From positions 745,730 to 809,729 of the forward strand of contig CAJNDS010000435.1 in the NCBI GenBank assembly GCA_905221605.1: a stretch of 64,000 nt of DNA, written 5' to 3'. A model generated the notes under the pieces. That model saw only the letters and a list, made by a program, of their open reading frames with translations, did not search any database and was not told where the DNA came from. Numbering within the stretch: position 1 is the stretch's first letter; each line of letters begins with the position of its first letter. This document shows, piece after piece, positions 31,596 through 41,027 of this stretch. The DNA is from Symbiodinium natans (Eukaryota; Sar; Dinophyceae; Suessiales; Symbiodiniaceae). The position numbers were made by a program, and so were the translations under genes.

Positions 31596-31664
31596 GTTGA
31601 CGCAGTTCCCCTCACAAGTTCGAGGGGAGCTAAGGAATCTGCAGGGGTCCAAGCTACCCTAACA

Positions 31665-31800
31665 CCCTAAATCCTTAACCCATAACCCTTAACCCTTAGC
31701 GCTTAGCCCTTACTAGACCCTTAACCCTTAACCTCTAACCCTTAACCCTTAACCCTTGACCCTTAACCCTTAACCCTTGCTAAACGTTTCAACCCAAACC
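31665..31800. repeat. CCCTTAA heptamer variant array
   Basis: About 15 TTAACCC-type units, a shifted-base variant of CCCTAAA. Confidence 0.9.
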
Positions 31801-32042
31801 CTAGGGTGAGTTCCCATAGACTCAGGCTTGGAGACCCCTCCATGCTGTCGATGGAGGCGTGGGGCAGGGCGCTCGAGGGGGGGCGGTCTAGGGTTTAGGG
31901 GTTTAAGGTTTCGAGTTTAAGATTCAGGGTTTAAGTTTAGGGTATAAGGTTTAGACTTTAAGGTTCAGGGTTTAAGTTTAGGGTTTAAGGTTTAGAGGCT
32001 TTAAGGTTCAGGGTTTATAAGGTTTAGGATCTATCTTTGCAG

Positions 32043-32137
32043 CCCGCTTTTTCGAGGCGCTGGCGACGCCTTTCGAAGACCTGAAGATGCCAAGGATCAA
32101 GAACGACCTGATCAAGCACGACACTGCGGCAGCTTTA
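32043..32137 (+). CDS. candidate exon
   Basis: Acceptor CTTTGCAG, then RFFEALATPFEDLKMPRIKN and DLIKHDTAAAL, with a possible gtaggg donor. Strong C/G codon bias. Confidence 0.6.
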
Positions 32138-32154
32138 GTAGGGTTTTAGGGTTT

Positions 32155-32240
32155 GTATGCATATATGTATATGTATGTGCATAATATGTATGTGTATATG
32201 TATGTGTATATGTATATATATATATATGTGTATAAATAGG
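32155..32240. repeat. TATG/TATA simple repeat
   Basis: Alternating TATATG and TATGTG units. Confidence 0.85.
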
Positions 32241-32375
32241 GGTTTAGGATTTGGGGTTGGGGGTTCTTCGGTGCTGGGTGGCTAACCTTTTGAGGGGCAC
32301 GAAAGGTTCCTGCAAGAGTTTGGGGTATCTCCTGGGGTTGACTCCAAATTCCCGCCCGCACCCATCCATTTCTAG

Positions 32376-32467
32376 GGTGCCTGAACTCAGACAGCACACA
32401 CCCCGATGGCACATATACACCTTTACTGGACACCGAGTGGCGCCTTTGGAGAGTGGCCTGTGGTGGG
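32376..32467 (+). CDS. candidate exon
   Basis: After TTTCTAG reads RQHTPRWHIYTFTGHRVAPL, then ESGLWW and a gtagtc donor. Aromatic-rich with well-chosen codons. A second frame is open. Confidence 0.53.
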
Positions 32468-32656
32468 GTAGTCGGGGAATGATCCCTAAACCCTAAACCC
32501 TAAACTCTGAACCCTAAACCCTAAGCCCTACAAGGTGATGTGTCGGGTGCTGACCGATGAAGGCTCACAGCGAAGTAAGCTGACACCAATGCCAGTATAA
32601 GCTGTGTAGTTGTCAACCATTGATTCCTAGATGTGCGACGGCAGAGCCCAATCATG

Positions 32657-32769
32657 GATCCAGGCTTCAAAAGTCGCAGGGTCGTAGGGTCGAGGACATG
32701 TTTCGTGCCGTTGAGATGGGGGTTGAATTCGCAATGTACCTGGAAAGGGCAGGACTTGCGCCTAGATGA
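32657..32769 (+). CDS. candidate exon
   Basis: Reads RRVEDMFRAVEMGVEFAMYL, then ERAGLAPR and TGA. Amphipathic helix. The opposite strand is also open but less protein-like. Confidence 0.53.
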
Positions 32770-32844
32770 ATTCAACAGTCCCACCCGCCCCCCCCCCCCC
32801 CCCCCCCCCCCAAACCCCCCACCAACCCCACCAACCCCATCCCC

Positions 32845-32925
32845 AACGACTCTGTCCTTGCTTCAGCCCGCAAACTCTGACTCCAGAGGACCAAGACTGC
32901 ACCTTAAGATCTCAACTGCACAGCA
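32845..32925 (+). CDS. candidate exon
   Basis: Reads LLQPANSDSRGPRLHLKIST and ends at a CATCCTAAA telomere-like tract. Follows a poly-C run. Moderate support. Confidence 0.33.
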
Positions 32926-33024
32926 TCCTAAACCGCTAAACCCCAAAGCCCTGCGATGTTGTTCTGGAGATGTGACAGCAAACGCTGGATTAGGATTTTG
33001 GTGTTTAGGGTTTTAGGGTTTCAG

Positions 33025-33077
33025 TAACGGCTGAAACCAACGACCCCCAGGCGTCCGGACCCGTTGGGAGCCTCCTA
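33025..33077 (+). CDS. candidate exon
   Basis: After GTTTCAG reads TAETNDPQASGPVGSLL. Short and hydrophilic. Confidence 0.4.
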
Positions 33078-33120
33078 AGCCCCTAGATGCTTACGCCCTC
33101 GGCTCTAAACCAACCCTAAA

Positions 33121-33233
33121 CTCGGACCCGGAGTAGGCCCTAATTCCCTATTTTGGGGTTCAGGTTTCTGTATAAAGCCACATTAAACCCAAAAAGGCCA
33201 CACTTTTATTCCTAGATTACTCTTTGGGTCTCG
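33121..33233. mobile_element. dispersed element, family C copy
   Basis: CGGACCCGGAGTAGGCCC to ATTACTCTTTGGGTCTCG, with the AAACCCAAAAAGGCCACAC core. It ends four bases before the acceptor of the next exon, so it forms the 3' end of the intron. Confidence 0.7.
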
Positions 33234-33237
33234 TGAG

Positions 33238-33310
33238 CCTCGCCAAGGAGCATCGGGCCAAGTTCGCCGAGCACCACCGGGCCTGGCTTCGCTTCGACGC
33301 CTACTCGCGG
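33238..33310 (+). CDS. exon, phase-matched to 34024
   Basis: Reads LAKEHRAKFAEHHRAWLRFD, then AYSR, ending CGG before gtgggg in phase 0. Strong C/G-ending codons. Confidence 0.65.
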
Positions 33311-33331
33311 GTGGGGCTCCCGAGTAGTCAG

Positions 33332-33431
33332 ATCTTCCAAATACCCTTAGTTAAGGAATATACCCTTAGTTTATACTAAGGATCATTACTACATGAACTA
33401 GGGTATATTCCTTAATTGGGAGATCTGGGAT
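33332..33431. mobile_element. TIR mini-element with long stem
   Basis: CAGATCTTCCAAATA at the left pairs imperfectly with TAATTGGGAGATCTGG at the right. GTTAAGGAATATACCC pairs with GGGTATATTCCTTAA. Confidence 0.75.
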
Positions 33432-34023
33432 AGTCGAGTATGTAGGTAAGCTTCCTGCCCAGTTCTTTTAAGATTAGGGCCTCATATATTCCGGGTGCCC
33501 AAATGGACCCTCCCCAAAAAGAGAGCTGGCCGTGTAGGGCCCGTGTTATAGCACAGCCCCTTGACCCAGCTGCTTGCGCCCCTCCTTGTTTTTTTGGGGG
33601 GGAAGTGCCGAACGTCCTTATTGCAGTGTTATCTTGCCAAGGAAGCTACGCCCCTTTGGGGGGGGGGGGTTAGGGTCCAAGCCTCTAGGTAGATGGTAGT
33701 TGGTCATACTGCCAAATTATCCAGAGTATTAGGAACTCGAAGCAGCTTACCTCAACTCTCAATAACCAAACGAGGCCATTGCTCAAAGAACCGGCTCAGG
33801 ACCGAAATTGCAGCCCAAAACCTACGTTAGCGTTTCGTGGTTGGGGTTTAGGGTGGGTTTTGGTTTTAGGCTTGCCCGATGTTTCCAGCAAAGACAATAT
33901 AGCTGTATGTGTATTGTCAAAAGCAGTTCCAACAACAGACCCCAAAACCCGAACTCCTAAAACCCCGAACCCTAACCCGAAAAACCCTACAAAACCTAAA
34001 GCCCGAAGCTCTGCCGCGCGAAG

Positions 34024-34100
34024 GTGGCAATGGCCCTGGGCATCAACCAGATGCTGCAGTCCATGTCCTACTTCATCGCCGGGCCCGTGCAGAAGCACAG
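34024..34100 (+). CDS. exon with membrane helix
   Basis: Begins after GCGCGAAG and reads VAMALGINQMLQSMSYFIAG, then PVQKH, ending CACAG before gccagt (GC donor). Joins in frame to the 33238 exon. Probably a membrane span. Unrecognised family. Confidence 0.65.
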
Positions 34101-34465
34101 GCCAGTCAAGAGGGCTTCTTTAAGGATTCGGGGTTCAGGGGGGGTGGTTTCGGGGTTTAGGGGTTTCAGCGCTTAGGGGTGTAGGGCTTAGGTGTTTAGA
34201 GGTAGGTTTAGGTGCCAGGGAAGGTTAGGACGCCTCCCCCCCCCCCCCCCCCCCGCCCCAAAGCCTTCACCCTTTCAGGGTTGAGGTTTTAGGGTTTGGG
34301 GGTCTCCTTAAGGCATAGTGACATAGTGATGCTTTGAGTTGGGGTGGGGGGGGGGGGGGGGCGGGTTTGGGGCAACAATGAGATCCTGTTCTTTTCCCCT
34401 TCCTGAGCGGCACCATAAACCCGAAAACCTTAACCCTTTGGGTTTAGTGACGTGTTTGGGGTTTA

Positions 34466-34557
34466 GGGTACCGTGCGGCGCCTAACTATTCGAGGGTTGG
34501 TGGTGTTGCCTGCACCCTCATTGTGGGTCCTTCTCTTGGTTGTGCCTAAGCTTTCCA
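34466..34557 (+). CDS. candidate exon, frame uncertain
   Basis: One frame reads RRLTIRGLVVLPAPSLWVLL, another NYSRVGGVACTLIVGPSLG. Both hydrophobic. No firm borders. Confidence 0.33.
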
Positions 34558-35221
34558 TTTTTATATCACAACGAACTACAGGGGTAACCCTACACCAGAA
34601 ACCCAAAACCCCAAACTAAACCCGGGTCGGCTTGTGTCCACCCAAAGTTCATAGCGTACCGTGTAGGATGAACCCAGCTCCCGCCCCACCTCGCCCCCCC
34701 CCCCCACCCCCCACCCACCCCACCGCCACCCTGAGAACACTACTTTCAAAAACCCTGCTGATACAGTCCCCTAAGCCCAGACCCTAATCCTTTAAGAAAC
34801 AGATAGGGTTTAGAGTGCTGTTATTGGTGTGAGTGTGTAGGGATATATCGGGTGTCCTCTTGAGAATAGTACCAGTAAAGGCGTAACCCTAGGCCCTACA
34901 CCCTAAACTCTATATAACGTGCTTATAAAGGGAGTAAATAAGGTTCCCTTGGCATCAGGCCCAGCTTTGCCTTGATCACCGTGATGGGAGTCCAGGCAGA
35001 GTTTTTTTTGTTGGAGGGGGGGGGAGGGGGGGTTGGTTGATGAGGTTGACTCTTTAGGGTTCAGGGTGAGCGTAATCTTCAGGCAAGAAATAGAATGTAG
35101 TAAATATAATACAATATGTTCGTGTATAATATATATATATATATAACACAATCACAATCTCATAGAACATATGTATATACAATATGCATGCATACATACA
35201 TTCATTCTCCTCGTTTTTGTA

Positions 35222-35515
35222 GGGAAGCCTAGCATCCCTGCTAACAACGATTGCTTGAACGGGGAAGATCCCAACCTTCATCCTAAAGCCAAGGTCACAC
35301 AGGTCCCACAGGAATACGCTTCAGGATTTAGACTGGTCCGTTTCAAGTTCCATTACCTCCCAAAGTTTCGTCTCTCGCATTCCTTCAGTTCCGGTTCTTT
35401 CCGTCCGCCATTTTTGACCGGCCGCAGATATGTTCGATCCAGGCCTTCGTTTCTTTTGAGACCTGAAACCCAACAGTCTGTGCTGTTGGCAAATATGCCC
35501 AATGTGCCGGTATAG
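35222..35515 (+). CDS. long exon, possibly terminal
   Basis: Good polypyrimidine acceptor (TCTCCTCGTTTTTGTAG), then about 97 codons: KPSIPANNDCLNGEDPNLHP, LVRFKFHYLPKFRLSHSFSS and a Ser/Arg-rich section, ending NMPNVPV and TAG. No telomere words inside. Unrecognised. It overlaps the next open segment in a different frame. Confidence 0.55.
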   Translation, partial: GKPSIPANNDCLNGEDPNLHPKAKVTQVPQEYASGFRLVRFKFHYLPKFRLSHSFSSGSFRPPFLTGRRYVRSRPSFLLRPETQQSVLLANMPNVPV

Positions 35516-35690
35516 TAACCCATCAGACGGAGAAATATGTTTGTGGACCTTGTGGACCTATGAGCTTCGGAAGACTCTAGAACCCTTACAACCTCAAAAA
35601 GCCCAAAGCCCTTTTAACATGAAATCCGAGCAGGCCATCGCCTTCTTCCTCCTCAAGTTGGATTGGCGGACGATGGACACCTTGGCGAAA
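35502..35690 (+). CDS. open segment continuing in another frame
   Basis: About 63 codons: YSNPSDGEICLWTLWTYELR, then, after a telomere-like stretch, MKSEQAIAFFLLKLDWRTMD and TLAK. The second half may be a separate exon starting near 35618. Confidence 0.5.
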
Positions 35691-35716
35691 ACCCTAAACC
35701 CTAAACCCAAATAAAC

Positions 35717-35829
35717 TAGGACCGGGAGCAGGCCAAATTTTTTTGTTTTTTAGGGTTGAGGTTCCCTTAGAATCCCCTTAAAACCAAAAAGGGCACCCGT
35801 CTTATTCCTAGTTTCCTCCCGGGTCTAGT
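35717..35829. mobile_element. dispersed element, family C copy
   Basis: Well-preserved ends TAGGACCGGGAGCAGG and CCTCCCGGGTCTAG with the core CCCCTTAAAACCAAAAAGGG. Confidence 0.8.
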
Positions 35830-35880
35830 AAACCCCAAAACCCTAAACCCTAACACCCTAGAGGGTTTAAGCTTGTTCAG

Positions 35881-35935
35881 AGTTCGCGCGACTTCCAGGC
35901 TGTCTAGCCTGCCGAATTTAGTTCTGTTTTGTGCG
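35881..35935 (+). CDS. candidate exon
   Basis: After TTGTTCAG reads VRATSRLSSLPNLVLFCA and ends before gttagg. Confidence 0.4.
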
Positions 35936-35978
35936 GTTAGGGTTTAGGGTTTAGGATTTAGGGTGTAGGGTGCGCCAG

Positions 35979-36051
35979 GAGCCGCGTCTCAAGTCTCATT
36001 CATGAGTACCCAAAGTCACGTTTCCCTTCCCAAGCCTTTCGAACTTGTTAC
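35979..36051 (+). CDS. candidate exon
   Basis: After GCGCCAG reads AASQVSFMSTQSHVSLPKPF, then ELVT. Polar, Ser-rich. Confidence 0.42.
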
Positions 36052-36292
36052 GCCCTAAGCCCAAACCCCAAACCCGAAGCCCTAAGAACTAAACCCTACT
36101 CCTAAACCCTAAACCCTAAACCCTAAGCCTCAGCCCCAAAGCCGAACCAAAAGCCGACCCTGGGGTTCGGGCTCCGTTCAACTAGGATATTAGGGTCTAG
36201 GGTTATTAAGGTGTATAGGGTTTGGGGTTTAAGGTAGTTTGGTTTAGGGTTAAGGTTCAGGGCGCAGGGCTTAGGTTCACCAGAAATGTTGT

Positions 36293-36365
36293 TTCTTTTT
36301 TTCGGAATAAAGGACCACTTATAAACCCCCTTGAAGCACATCAAAAAGGCGCACCTTTTCATAGT
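36293..36365. mobile_element. partial family C element
   Basis: Contains CTTATAAACCCCCTTGAAG, CAAAAAGGCGCACC and TTTTCATAG only. Both ends are lost. Confidence 0.4.
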
Positions 36366-36417
36366 TAGGGTTCCGGGTTTAGGGTTTGGCTTTAGGCTGT
36401 TTATGTTTCACTCTTAG

Positions 36418-36477
36418 GTTGCTGGCAACCGAGTCAAGTATCGACTGGTCTTCTCTGAACTTGCATCAGCGCGGAGG
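36418..36477 (+). CDS. candidate exon
   Basis: Exactly 20 codons, phase 0: VAGNRVKYRLVFSELASARR, between CTCTTAG and gtttgg. Confidence 0.55.
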
Positions 36478-36507
36478 GTTTGGGTGATCTGCATCGAGGG
36501 GTTTCGG

Positions 36508-36602
36508 GTTAGGGGTTTAGGGGTTTAGGGGTTTAGGGGTTTAGGGGTTTAGGGGTTTAGGGGTTTAGGGGTTTAGGGGTTTAGGGGTTTAGGGGTTTAG
36601 GG
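36508..36602. repeat. TTTAGGGG octamer array
   Basis: Eleven to twelve near-perfect GGTTTAGG-type octamers, indicating recent expansion of an octamer variant. Confidence 0.95.
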
Positions 36603-36770
36603 ATTTAAGGTTTAGGTTGGGTTTATGTTCGTAGGGTTTTACGGTGTTCAGTTCATGCAGACAAGGTATGACAGGGCTGTTGCTTGGGAGTCTTGAGTCT
36701 CAAACCCTAAAACCCGAAACCCCAAACCCCAAACCCTAAACCCAAAACCCTGAACCCTAAACCCTAACAG

Positions 36771-36830
36771 TCAAAGGACACCGAAAACTCGGATGACGAG
36801 TCTGAGAAGCCGAGCAACAAGCGGAAGGAT
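36771..36830 (+). CDS. exon, acidic/basic linker
   Basis: 20 codons, phase 0: SKDTENSDDESEKPSNKRKD, between TAACAG and donor gtgagc. Likely a disordered cytosolic linker of the same protein. Confidence 0.6.
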
Positions 36831-37014
36831 GTGAGCAGCGCCTTGCCATTGTCGATTGTTTCTGCTCTTGTTACAGAGACCCGCTAGCTGTTTAGGGTTT
36901 CGGGCTTTGGGTACCTAAAGATGAGGCTCAGTATCGTGCTATGTACCCCAAAAGGGGATTCTACTGTAGCACATGCGCACATCTGGATACAGCACACACA
37001 CACACACACACAAG

Positions 37015-37098
37015 TGCAAACGATCACCAGCATGTTTGCCTGGTTCCAGATCCGAGAACGAGGCCCCCTGTGGCACAGAAGAAATCATCGGGTGTCGG
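37015..37098 (+). CDS. candidate exon
   Basis: After (CA)n and AAG reads QTITSMFAWFQIRERGPLWH, then RRNHRVS, ending before gtttag. Confidence 0.48.
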
Positions 37099-37219
37099 GT
37101 TTAGGGTTTAAGGTTTAGGGTTTAGGGTTATCGACCCCCCCTTTCAGGGTTCGGGAACAACTGACGCGTGTCTCTTCCTTGCTTCCTTCCATCCTTATGT
37201 TTTCTCTGGCATTCCCTAG

Positions 37220-37316
37220 CCCCAAACACCCTGAGGACCCTCCGCCCCCGCCCGTTCACTCCTCCACGTTCCCTGAACGCTACAAGTTTCACGCACCAAG
37301 CGCTTTTGGGTTCAAG
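37220..37316 (+). CDS. candidate exon, Pro-rich
   Basis: Good acceptor GGCATTCCCTAG and donor TTCAAG before gttttg. Reads PKHPEDPPPPPVHSSTFPER, then YKFHAPSAFGFK. Probable proline-rich linker. Confidence 0.53.
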
Positions 37317-37329
37317 GTTTTGAGACTTT

Positions 37330-37437
37330 CCCTAAGGGTCCATTTCCCCATGTATTGTATACTTGGGCCCAAAGTCCTTAAAGAGGAGGTACTTTAAGGC
37401 CCAAGTACTCCCTATTTAGGTACATGGACCCTTAGGG
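37330..37437. mobile_element. TIR mini-element, near-perfect hairpin
   Basis: CCCTAAGGGTCCAT and ATGGACCCTTAGGG ends. The inner GTATACTTGGGCC pairs with GGCCCAAGTACTC. It forms a hairpin of about 108 bp starting just after a donor. Confidence 0.8.
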
Positions 37438-37453
37438 TTTGGGTGTGCCGAAA

Positions 37454-37530
37454 GGCCCCGTACTTCAGGTCAGTCACTGCAGGCTCGACATGCGTTGTGA
37501 TAAGACTTGCTGAAGCTGGCCATGTGCTGT
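37454..37530 (+). CDS. candidate exon
   Basis: After CCGAAAG reads APYFRSVTAGSTCVVIRLAE, then AGHVL before TAG. Confidence 0.45.
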
Positions 37531-37698
37531 AGCACGTTACAAGGGTTACTAGGTACCCTCCCCCTTGGGATTTTTTCCCTTATTGGGTGTAAGAGGCCCA
37601 TATTTAGGAATATTTTTCAGAGATTTTCCGAGTGTTTTACGGGCCATCCTAGGTTCGGTTTGTAGGGATCGGGCTCTTCTTCGGGCTTGGGGCTTGAG

Positions 37699-37806
37699 GT
37701 GTTACGGGAGTTGCATGTCAAGCGTAGGGGATCGCAGCGGACAGTTCTTGAGTGCGTCACTTCTGAGAGCTGCTTCTGTGCACCCCTCCGGCTGAAATAG
37801 TTGCAG
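37699..37806 (+). CDS. candidate exon region, consensus donor
   Basis: One frame reads VLRELHVKRRGSQRTVLECV, then TSESCFCAPLRLK and a TAG. The region ends GCAG before gtgaga, a strong donor that suits a different frame (LLLCTPPAEIVA). Confidence 0.4.
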
Positions 37807-37902
37807 GTGAGAATTCCCCTAGCCCAACGCTTAGCCCTAACCCCATGACTAAACAAAACCCTTGCTGGGTTTGGGAGGACAATATTCCGGTCATTTTTTC
37901 AG

Positions 37903-38041
37903 AGGGCTTGCCGTGGCCAACCCTGTCAAAGCGGCACCCATGACGTGATTGGCAGTGCAAATCTCGCGCTTCATGCCAAGGCTTGGAAGGATCGGAGTTT
38001 ATTTTCATCTGCATTACCTACCTGCGGCCCGGCTCCGGGAT
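37903..38041 (+). CDS. candidate exon
   Basis: Acceptor GTCATTTTTTCAG. Open about 45 codons with GQPCQSGTHDVIGSANLALH, then AKAWKDRSLFSSALP. Good polypyrimidine context. Confidence 0.5.
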
Positions 38042-38073
38042 TTAGGGTTTAGGGTTTGGGGTTTGGGGTATAG

Positions 38074-38175
38074 TGTCACTACACTGCACCTTCCTATGCC
38101 GGACCTTCGCCCCACATTCCCCACTCCCTGAGCAACAACATTCTACACATCTACATAGGCCTCCTGCAACACCGG
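38074..38175 (+). CDS. candidate exon
   Basis: Reads HYTAPSYAGPSPHIPHSLSN, then NILHIYIGLLQH, ending before gtatga. Confidence 0.4.
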
Positions 38176-38301
38176 GTATGAGAAGAGAGGGCACTCTGAT
38201 CTAGAAAGCTACCTGGTTACCAACATCTGACAGCTGCAGCGCCTAAACCCTAAACCCTAAACCCTAGACTAGTACCTAAGGGTTGGAGTATCGGAGAGCA
38301 G

Positions 38302-38430
38302 GCTTTGCGCCCTTTGCTCCCTTCTCTTCGTGGTCAGCTGCTTCAAAGGAGTAGCCACAATTGGCCTGGAACCCGATGCTTCCATAAACCTCCTTTGCTG
38401 CAAGCATGGGGGAAATTAAGGCCCGAGGGT
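38302..38430 (+). CDS. exon with consensus donor
   Basis: 43 codons, phase 0, between GAGCAG and donor gtaagg: ALRPLLPSLRGQLLQRSSHN, then FHKPPLLQAWGKLRPEG. A poly-C tract follows. Confidence 0.57.
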
Positions 38431-38475
38431 GTAAGGTCTTGGGTAGTCGTCTCGGCCCACCTTTGCCCCAAACCC

Positions 38476-38575
38476 AAAACCCACCCACCCACCCCCCCCC
38501 CCCCCCCCCCCCCCACACCCCTACCCCCGCGCCCCCACCCCCAACACCCCCCACCCACCCCTTCCCCCCCAAAAG
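38476..38575. repeat. poly-C / CCCCACCC low-complexity tract
   Basis: C-runs up to about 20 with A interruptions. It gives spurious Pro or Gly frames. Confidence 0.9.
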
Positions 38576-38583
38576 TCTTCCAG

Positions 38584-38653
38584 ACTGTCTTTCAGACTTC
38601 GGAATGCAAGCCCCGCTTTTCTCAAATCGAACAACCAGCCCAACTATCGACAG
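38584..38653 (+). CDS. candidate exon
   Basis: After CTTCCAG reads TVFQTSECKPRFSQIEQPAQ, then LST, ending CAG before gtgggc. Confidence 0.5.
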
Positions 38654-38778
38654 GTGGGCGCAGCTGAGGACTTGCGCGGTCGGTGAAGGGGGGAGGGTGA
38701 AGGTTTAGGGTTCAGGGGTACAAGTCCTTAACACAAAACCCATAAACCCTAAACCCTAAACCCTAAAATGCATCCGAG

Positions 38779-38881
38779 GCTGCCACCGGTGATATTGGTC
38801 CTCATCCTCTGGATTGCACACTACTTCTTTTCCGATCCGGCGACAGGGGACCTGGACCATCAAGGCGCCCGTGGGTTTCAG
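38779..38881 (+). CDS. exon with membrane helix
   Basis: Reads LPPVILVLILWIAHYFFSDP, then ATGDLDHQGARGFQ, ending CAG before gttttt. One clear transmembrane segment; acidic loop after it. Confidence 0.65.
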
Positions 38882-38927
38882 GTTTTTTTTGGTGGAATTC
38901 AGGGTTAGGGGTTCACTAGATCAGTGT

Positions 38928-39003
38928 TAGGGATCCTTTTTAATTTTTGGGTTATGGGCTTTCTTATAATATAAACAAAAAGGATCCTTTTTTCTTCCTA
39001 GGG
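38928..39003. mobile_element. short inverted-repeat element
   Basis: AGGGATCCTTTTTAATTTTTGG pairs with AAAAAGGATCCTTTTTTC. About 75 bp, AT-rich centre. Confidence 0.5.
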
Positions 39004-39147
39004 GAACAGGGATTTGGGTTCAGGGTTTTTAAGGATTTAGGGTTTAGGGTTTAGGGTGAGGGGTTCGGGGTTGATCCCTCCCAAGCCCCAAGCTCTAAGG
39101 AGTCCCCCCCCACCCTGCAAGCCCGAATCCCCATGCCATCCCCATGC

Positions 39148-39239
39148 CTCTACCGAGCTTTGGTGGCTTGAGCGCTTCGCGCTTTGAGCCTTTACAGCTT
39201 CGGGCTTCGGACGTCTTGATTTGCTGCACCGGCGGGGCG
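39148..39239 (+). CDS. candidate exon, three open frames
   Basis: Frames read FGGLSASRFEPLQLRASDVL or STELWWLERFAL. The choice is unclear; the minus strand is also open. Confidence 0.3.
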
Positions 39240-39278
39240 TAGCAGAAAAGTCGCGGGGGGTAGCCGCCCGACCATTGC

Positions 39279-39328
39279 TTGAGGAGATGTTTTGAGGATC
39301 GTTCGGTTGAGGCTATATCTAGAAGGTT
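39279..39328 (+). CDS. candidate exon
   Basis: Reads RRCFEDRSVEAISR and ends AGAAG before gtttag. Confidence 0.4.
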
Positions 39329-39435
39329 TAGACACTCCCGTTTGTTGGGTGTTGGGTGTTGGGAGGAGAGCACGCTCCAGGGAACCCTCCCCAAACACCG
39401 AGCCCTTCATGCGCCTTTTATTTTCTTGCCATCAG

Positions 39436-39477
39436 TGAGCAAGTTAAACGAAGCCCGACCCTGCTCCCACCATTCAG
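39436..39477 (+). CDS. candidate small exon
   Basis: Acceptor TTTTATTTTCTTGCCATCAG with a clear polypyrimidine tract, then SKLNEARPCSHHS. Confidence 0.4.
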
Positions 39478-39561
39478 GATTTTAGTTTCAGGGTTTAAGG
39501 CATAGGGTTTGGGGTTTCAGGGTTTCAGGGTTTAAGGTTTAGGGCTTAGGGTGATTTCCGG

Positions 39562-39646
39562 AGCTGGTGCAGGTCGCATCGTCTCCCGAGTCCTCTCCAC
39601 GCCGATCTTTTTCCTGCATGCGATCTGGTTTCCTGGCGCCAAAAGC
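39562..39646 (+). CDS. exon with membrane helix
   Basis: Reads GAGRIVSRVLSTPIFFLHAI, then WFPGAK. C/G-ending codons and a membrane-like segment fit the 34024 and 38779 exons. Confidence 0.6.
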
Positions 39647-39778
39647 CCTAAACCGAAACAGCGGCTATAATGCCGCGAAAATGCCCGTACAAATTCACCA
39701 ATAAACCCTACACCCCATGCCCCAAGTCCCATAAACCCCTAAGACCCTGCAAAGCCTATATCCTGCATGGTGACTTCT

Positions 39779-39870
39779 CCAAGTTAGGGTCCCTTTTGGG
39801 GTAGGGTCCCTTATATATTATATGGGGTAGCCAAAAAGGGACCACAATACTGTCAGAACTTCTGAGGATT
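39779..39870. mobile_element. dispersed element, family E copy 1
   Basis: GTTAGGGTCCCTTTTGGGGTAG pairs with GGGGTAGCCAAAAAGGGACC. Related to 56338-56430. Confidence 0.6.
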
Positions 39871-39971
39871 TCTGGTCACCCAATTTGGGGTTTAGGGCTG
39901 TTTGGGGTTCAGATTCCCAAACCCTAAACCCTAAACCCTAGACCCTAAATCCTAAACACCTCCAAATCCAG

Positions 39972-40051
39972 GCTTTACCTGGTCCGCCAAAGTATTGCGC
40001 CGCATCACAACGACCTCCTCCCCGTCCGCCTTCGCACAGTCCGGGCCGCAG
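39972..40051 (+). CDS. candidate exon, frame uncertain
   Basis: Between ATCCAG and GCCGCAG. One frame is FTWSAKVLRRITTTSSPSAF, the other LYLVRQSIAPHHNDLLPVRL. Confidence 0.43.
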
Positions 40052-40164
40052 CTTTAGGTCTAGGGTTTAGGGCCTAGGGTTTAGGGGTGGCTTTCTAAGG
40101 GCTTTAAGTTTTGTTAAGGGCTTAGGGCTTTATGGGTTTTGGGCTTAGACCCAAATCCAAGGGA

Positions 40165-40320
40165 CTAAAGGACGGACCCATATAAGGGACCTTAGGGGTA
40201 ATGTAGGGGCCACTAAGGTAGAGAGGGACCATATCATAAGGTATATGCAAGGGTTATACAGGGGAATAACATTAAGGGTCCCTTCTAGGGGTCCCTCGAT
40301 ATATCCCTTAACAAACCCTT
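40165..40320. mobile_element. inverted-repeat element, GGGACC-rich
   Basis: Several GGGACC/GGTCCC words in opposite orientations and AAGGGACT...ATCCCTTAAC ends. About 155 bp, possibly two nested elements. Confidence 0.45.
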
Positions 40321-40680
40321 GTGTGGGAATCTCTTGCTTTAAGATTCGACCATATTGAGGACATTTTTCATGGTAAAGAAAAGCCACATGATGAGAAGCA
40401 GCAGGACCACGTAAAGGCCTTCCATGGAAGCCTATTGGTTAGTCCCCTTAAAATTTAGGAGTTGAGGGTTGGCGAGTTTTTTTGTTTGGGGCGGGGGGGG
40501 GGGGGCGGGGAGCTGGCAAGACACAGGCTCGCAGACTCCGGCTGAATTCGGGTTCCGGGTTCAGGGTGTATAGGGTTTTTAGGGTATACCTCTCTAGACG
40601 GGATACAACTTTGGACTTCAGAGGTCTCAAGCCTCCTCCTGCCTCAAACCTTCATGGCAAGCGCGAAAAGGGCGTCGCCG

Positions 40681-40723
40681 TAATCTCTGTTAAGGACTGT
40701 TGGTATAAGAGGGAACATCCCAA
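40681..40723. mobile_element. family B right-half fragment
   Basis: CTCTGTTAAGGACTGTTGG, then ATAAGAGGGAACATCCCAA, matches only the right half of the family B elements. Confidence 0.7.
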
Positions 40724-40766
40724 CCCTAAACCCTAAACCTGAACTCCTAAACCCTTGATCCCCAAG

Positions 40767-40853
40767 CCTGAAACGGACGTGCGCGTATACAGCGTATACA
40801 GCCCCAGTTGCAAGGTGGGATACCTCGACGTCTTCACCCGGGATGCGCTACAG
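40767..40853 (+). CDS. exon
   Basis: 29 codons, phase 0, between CCCCAAG and CAG before gtgccc: PETDVRVYSVYSPSCKVGYL, then DVFTRDALQ. Strong codon bias. Confidence 0.6.
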
Positions 40854-41027
40854 GTGCCCTTCCGTTCAGAGTCTTGATGCTCCACGGCTTGGGGTTCTTG
40901 GAACCCTGAGCCCTAAACACTTATACACGGCCCTAAGCTCTGAAACCCTAAAGTCTAAAACCCTAAAGTCTAAGCCACAAGCTCTAAAACCCTAACGCCT
41001 AAACTCCTGTAGTTGTTACACCTTCAG

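Noticed and set aside
38276-38667. Gly-rich minus and Pro-rich plus frames over the poly-C tract
   Set aside because: Produced by a homopolymer-like C run. Only the flanking exon segments at 38302 and 38584 are kept.
33238-40853. Assignment to a named transporter or channel family
   Set aside because: The peptides suggest a multi-pass protein, but no catalytic or signature motif is visible, so a name would be invented.
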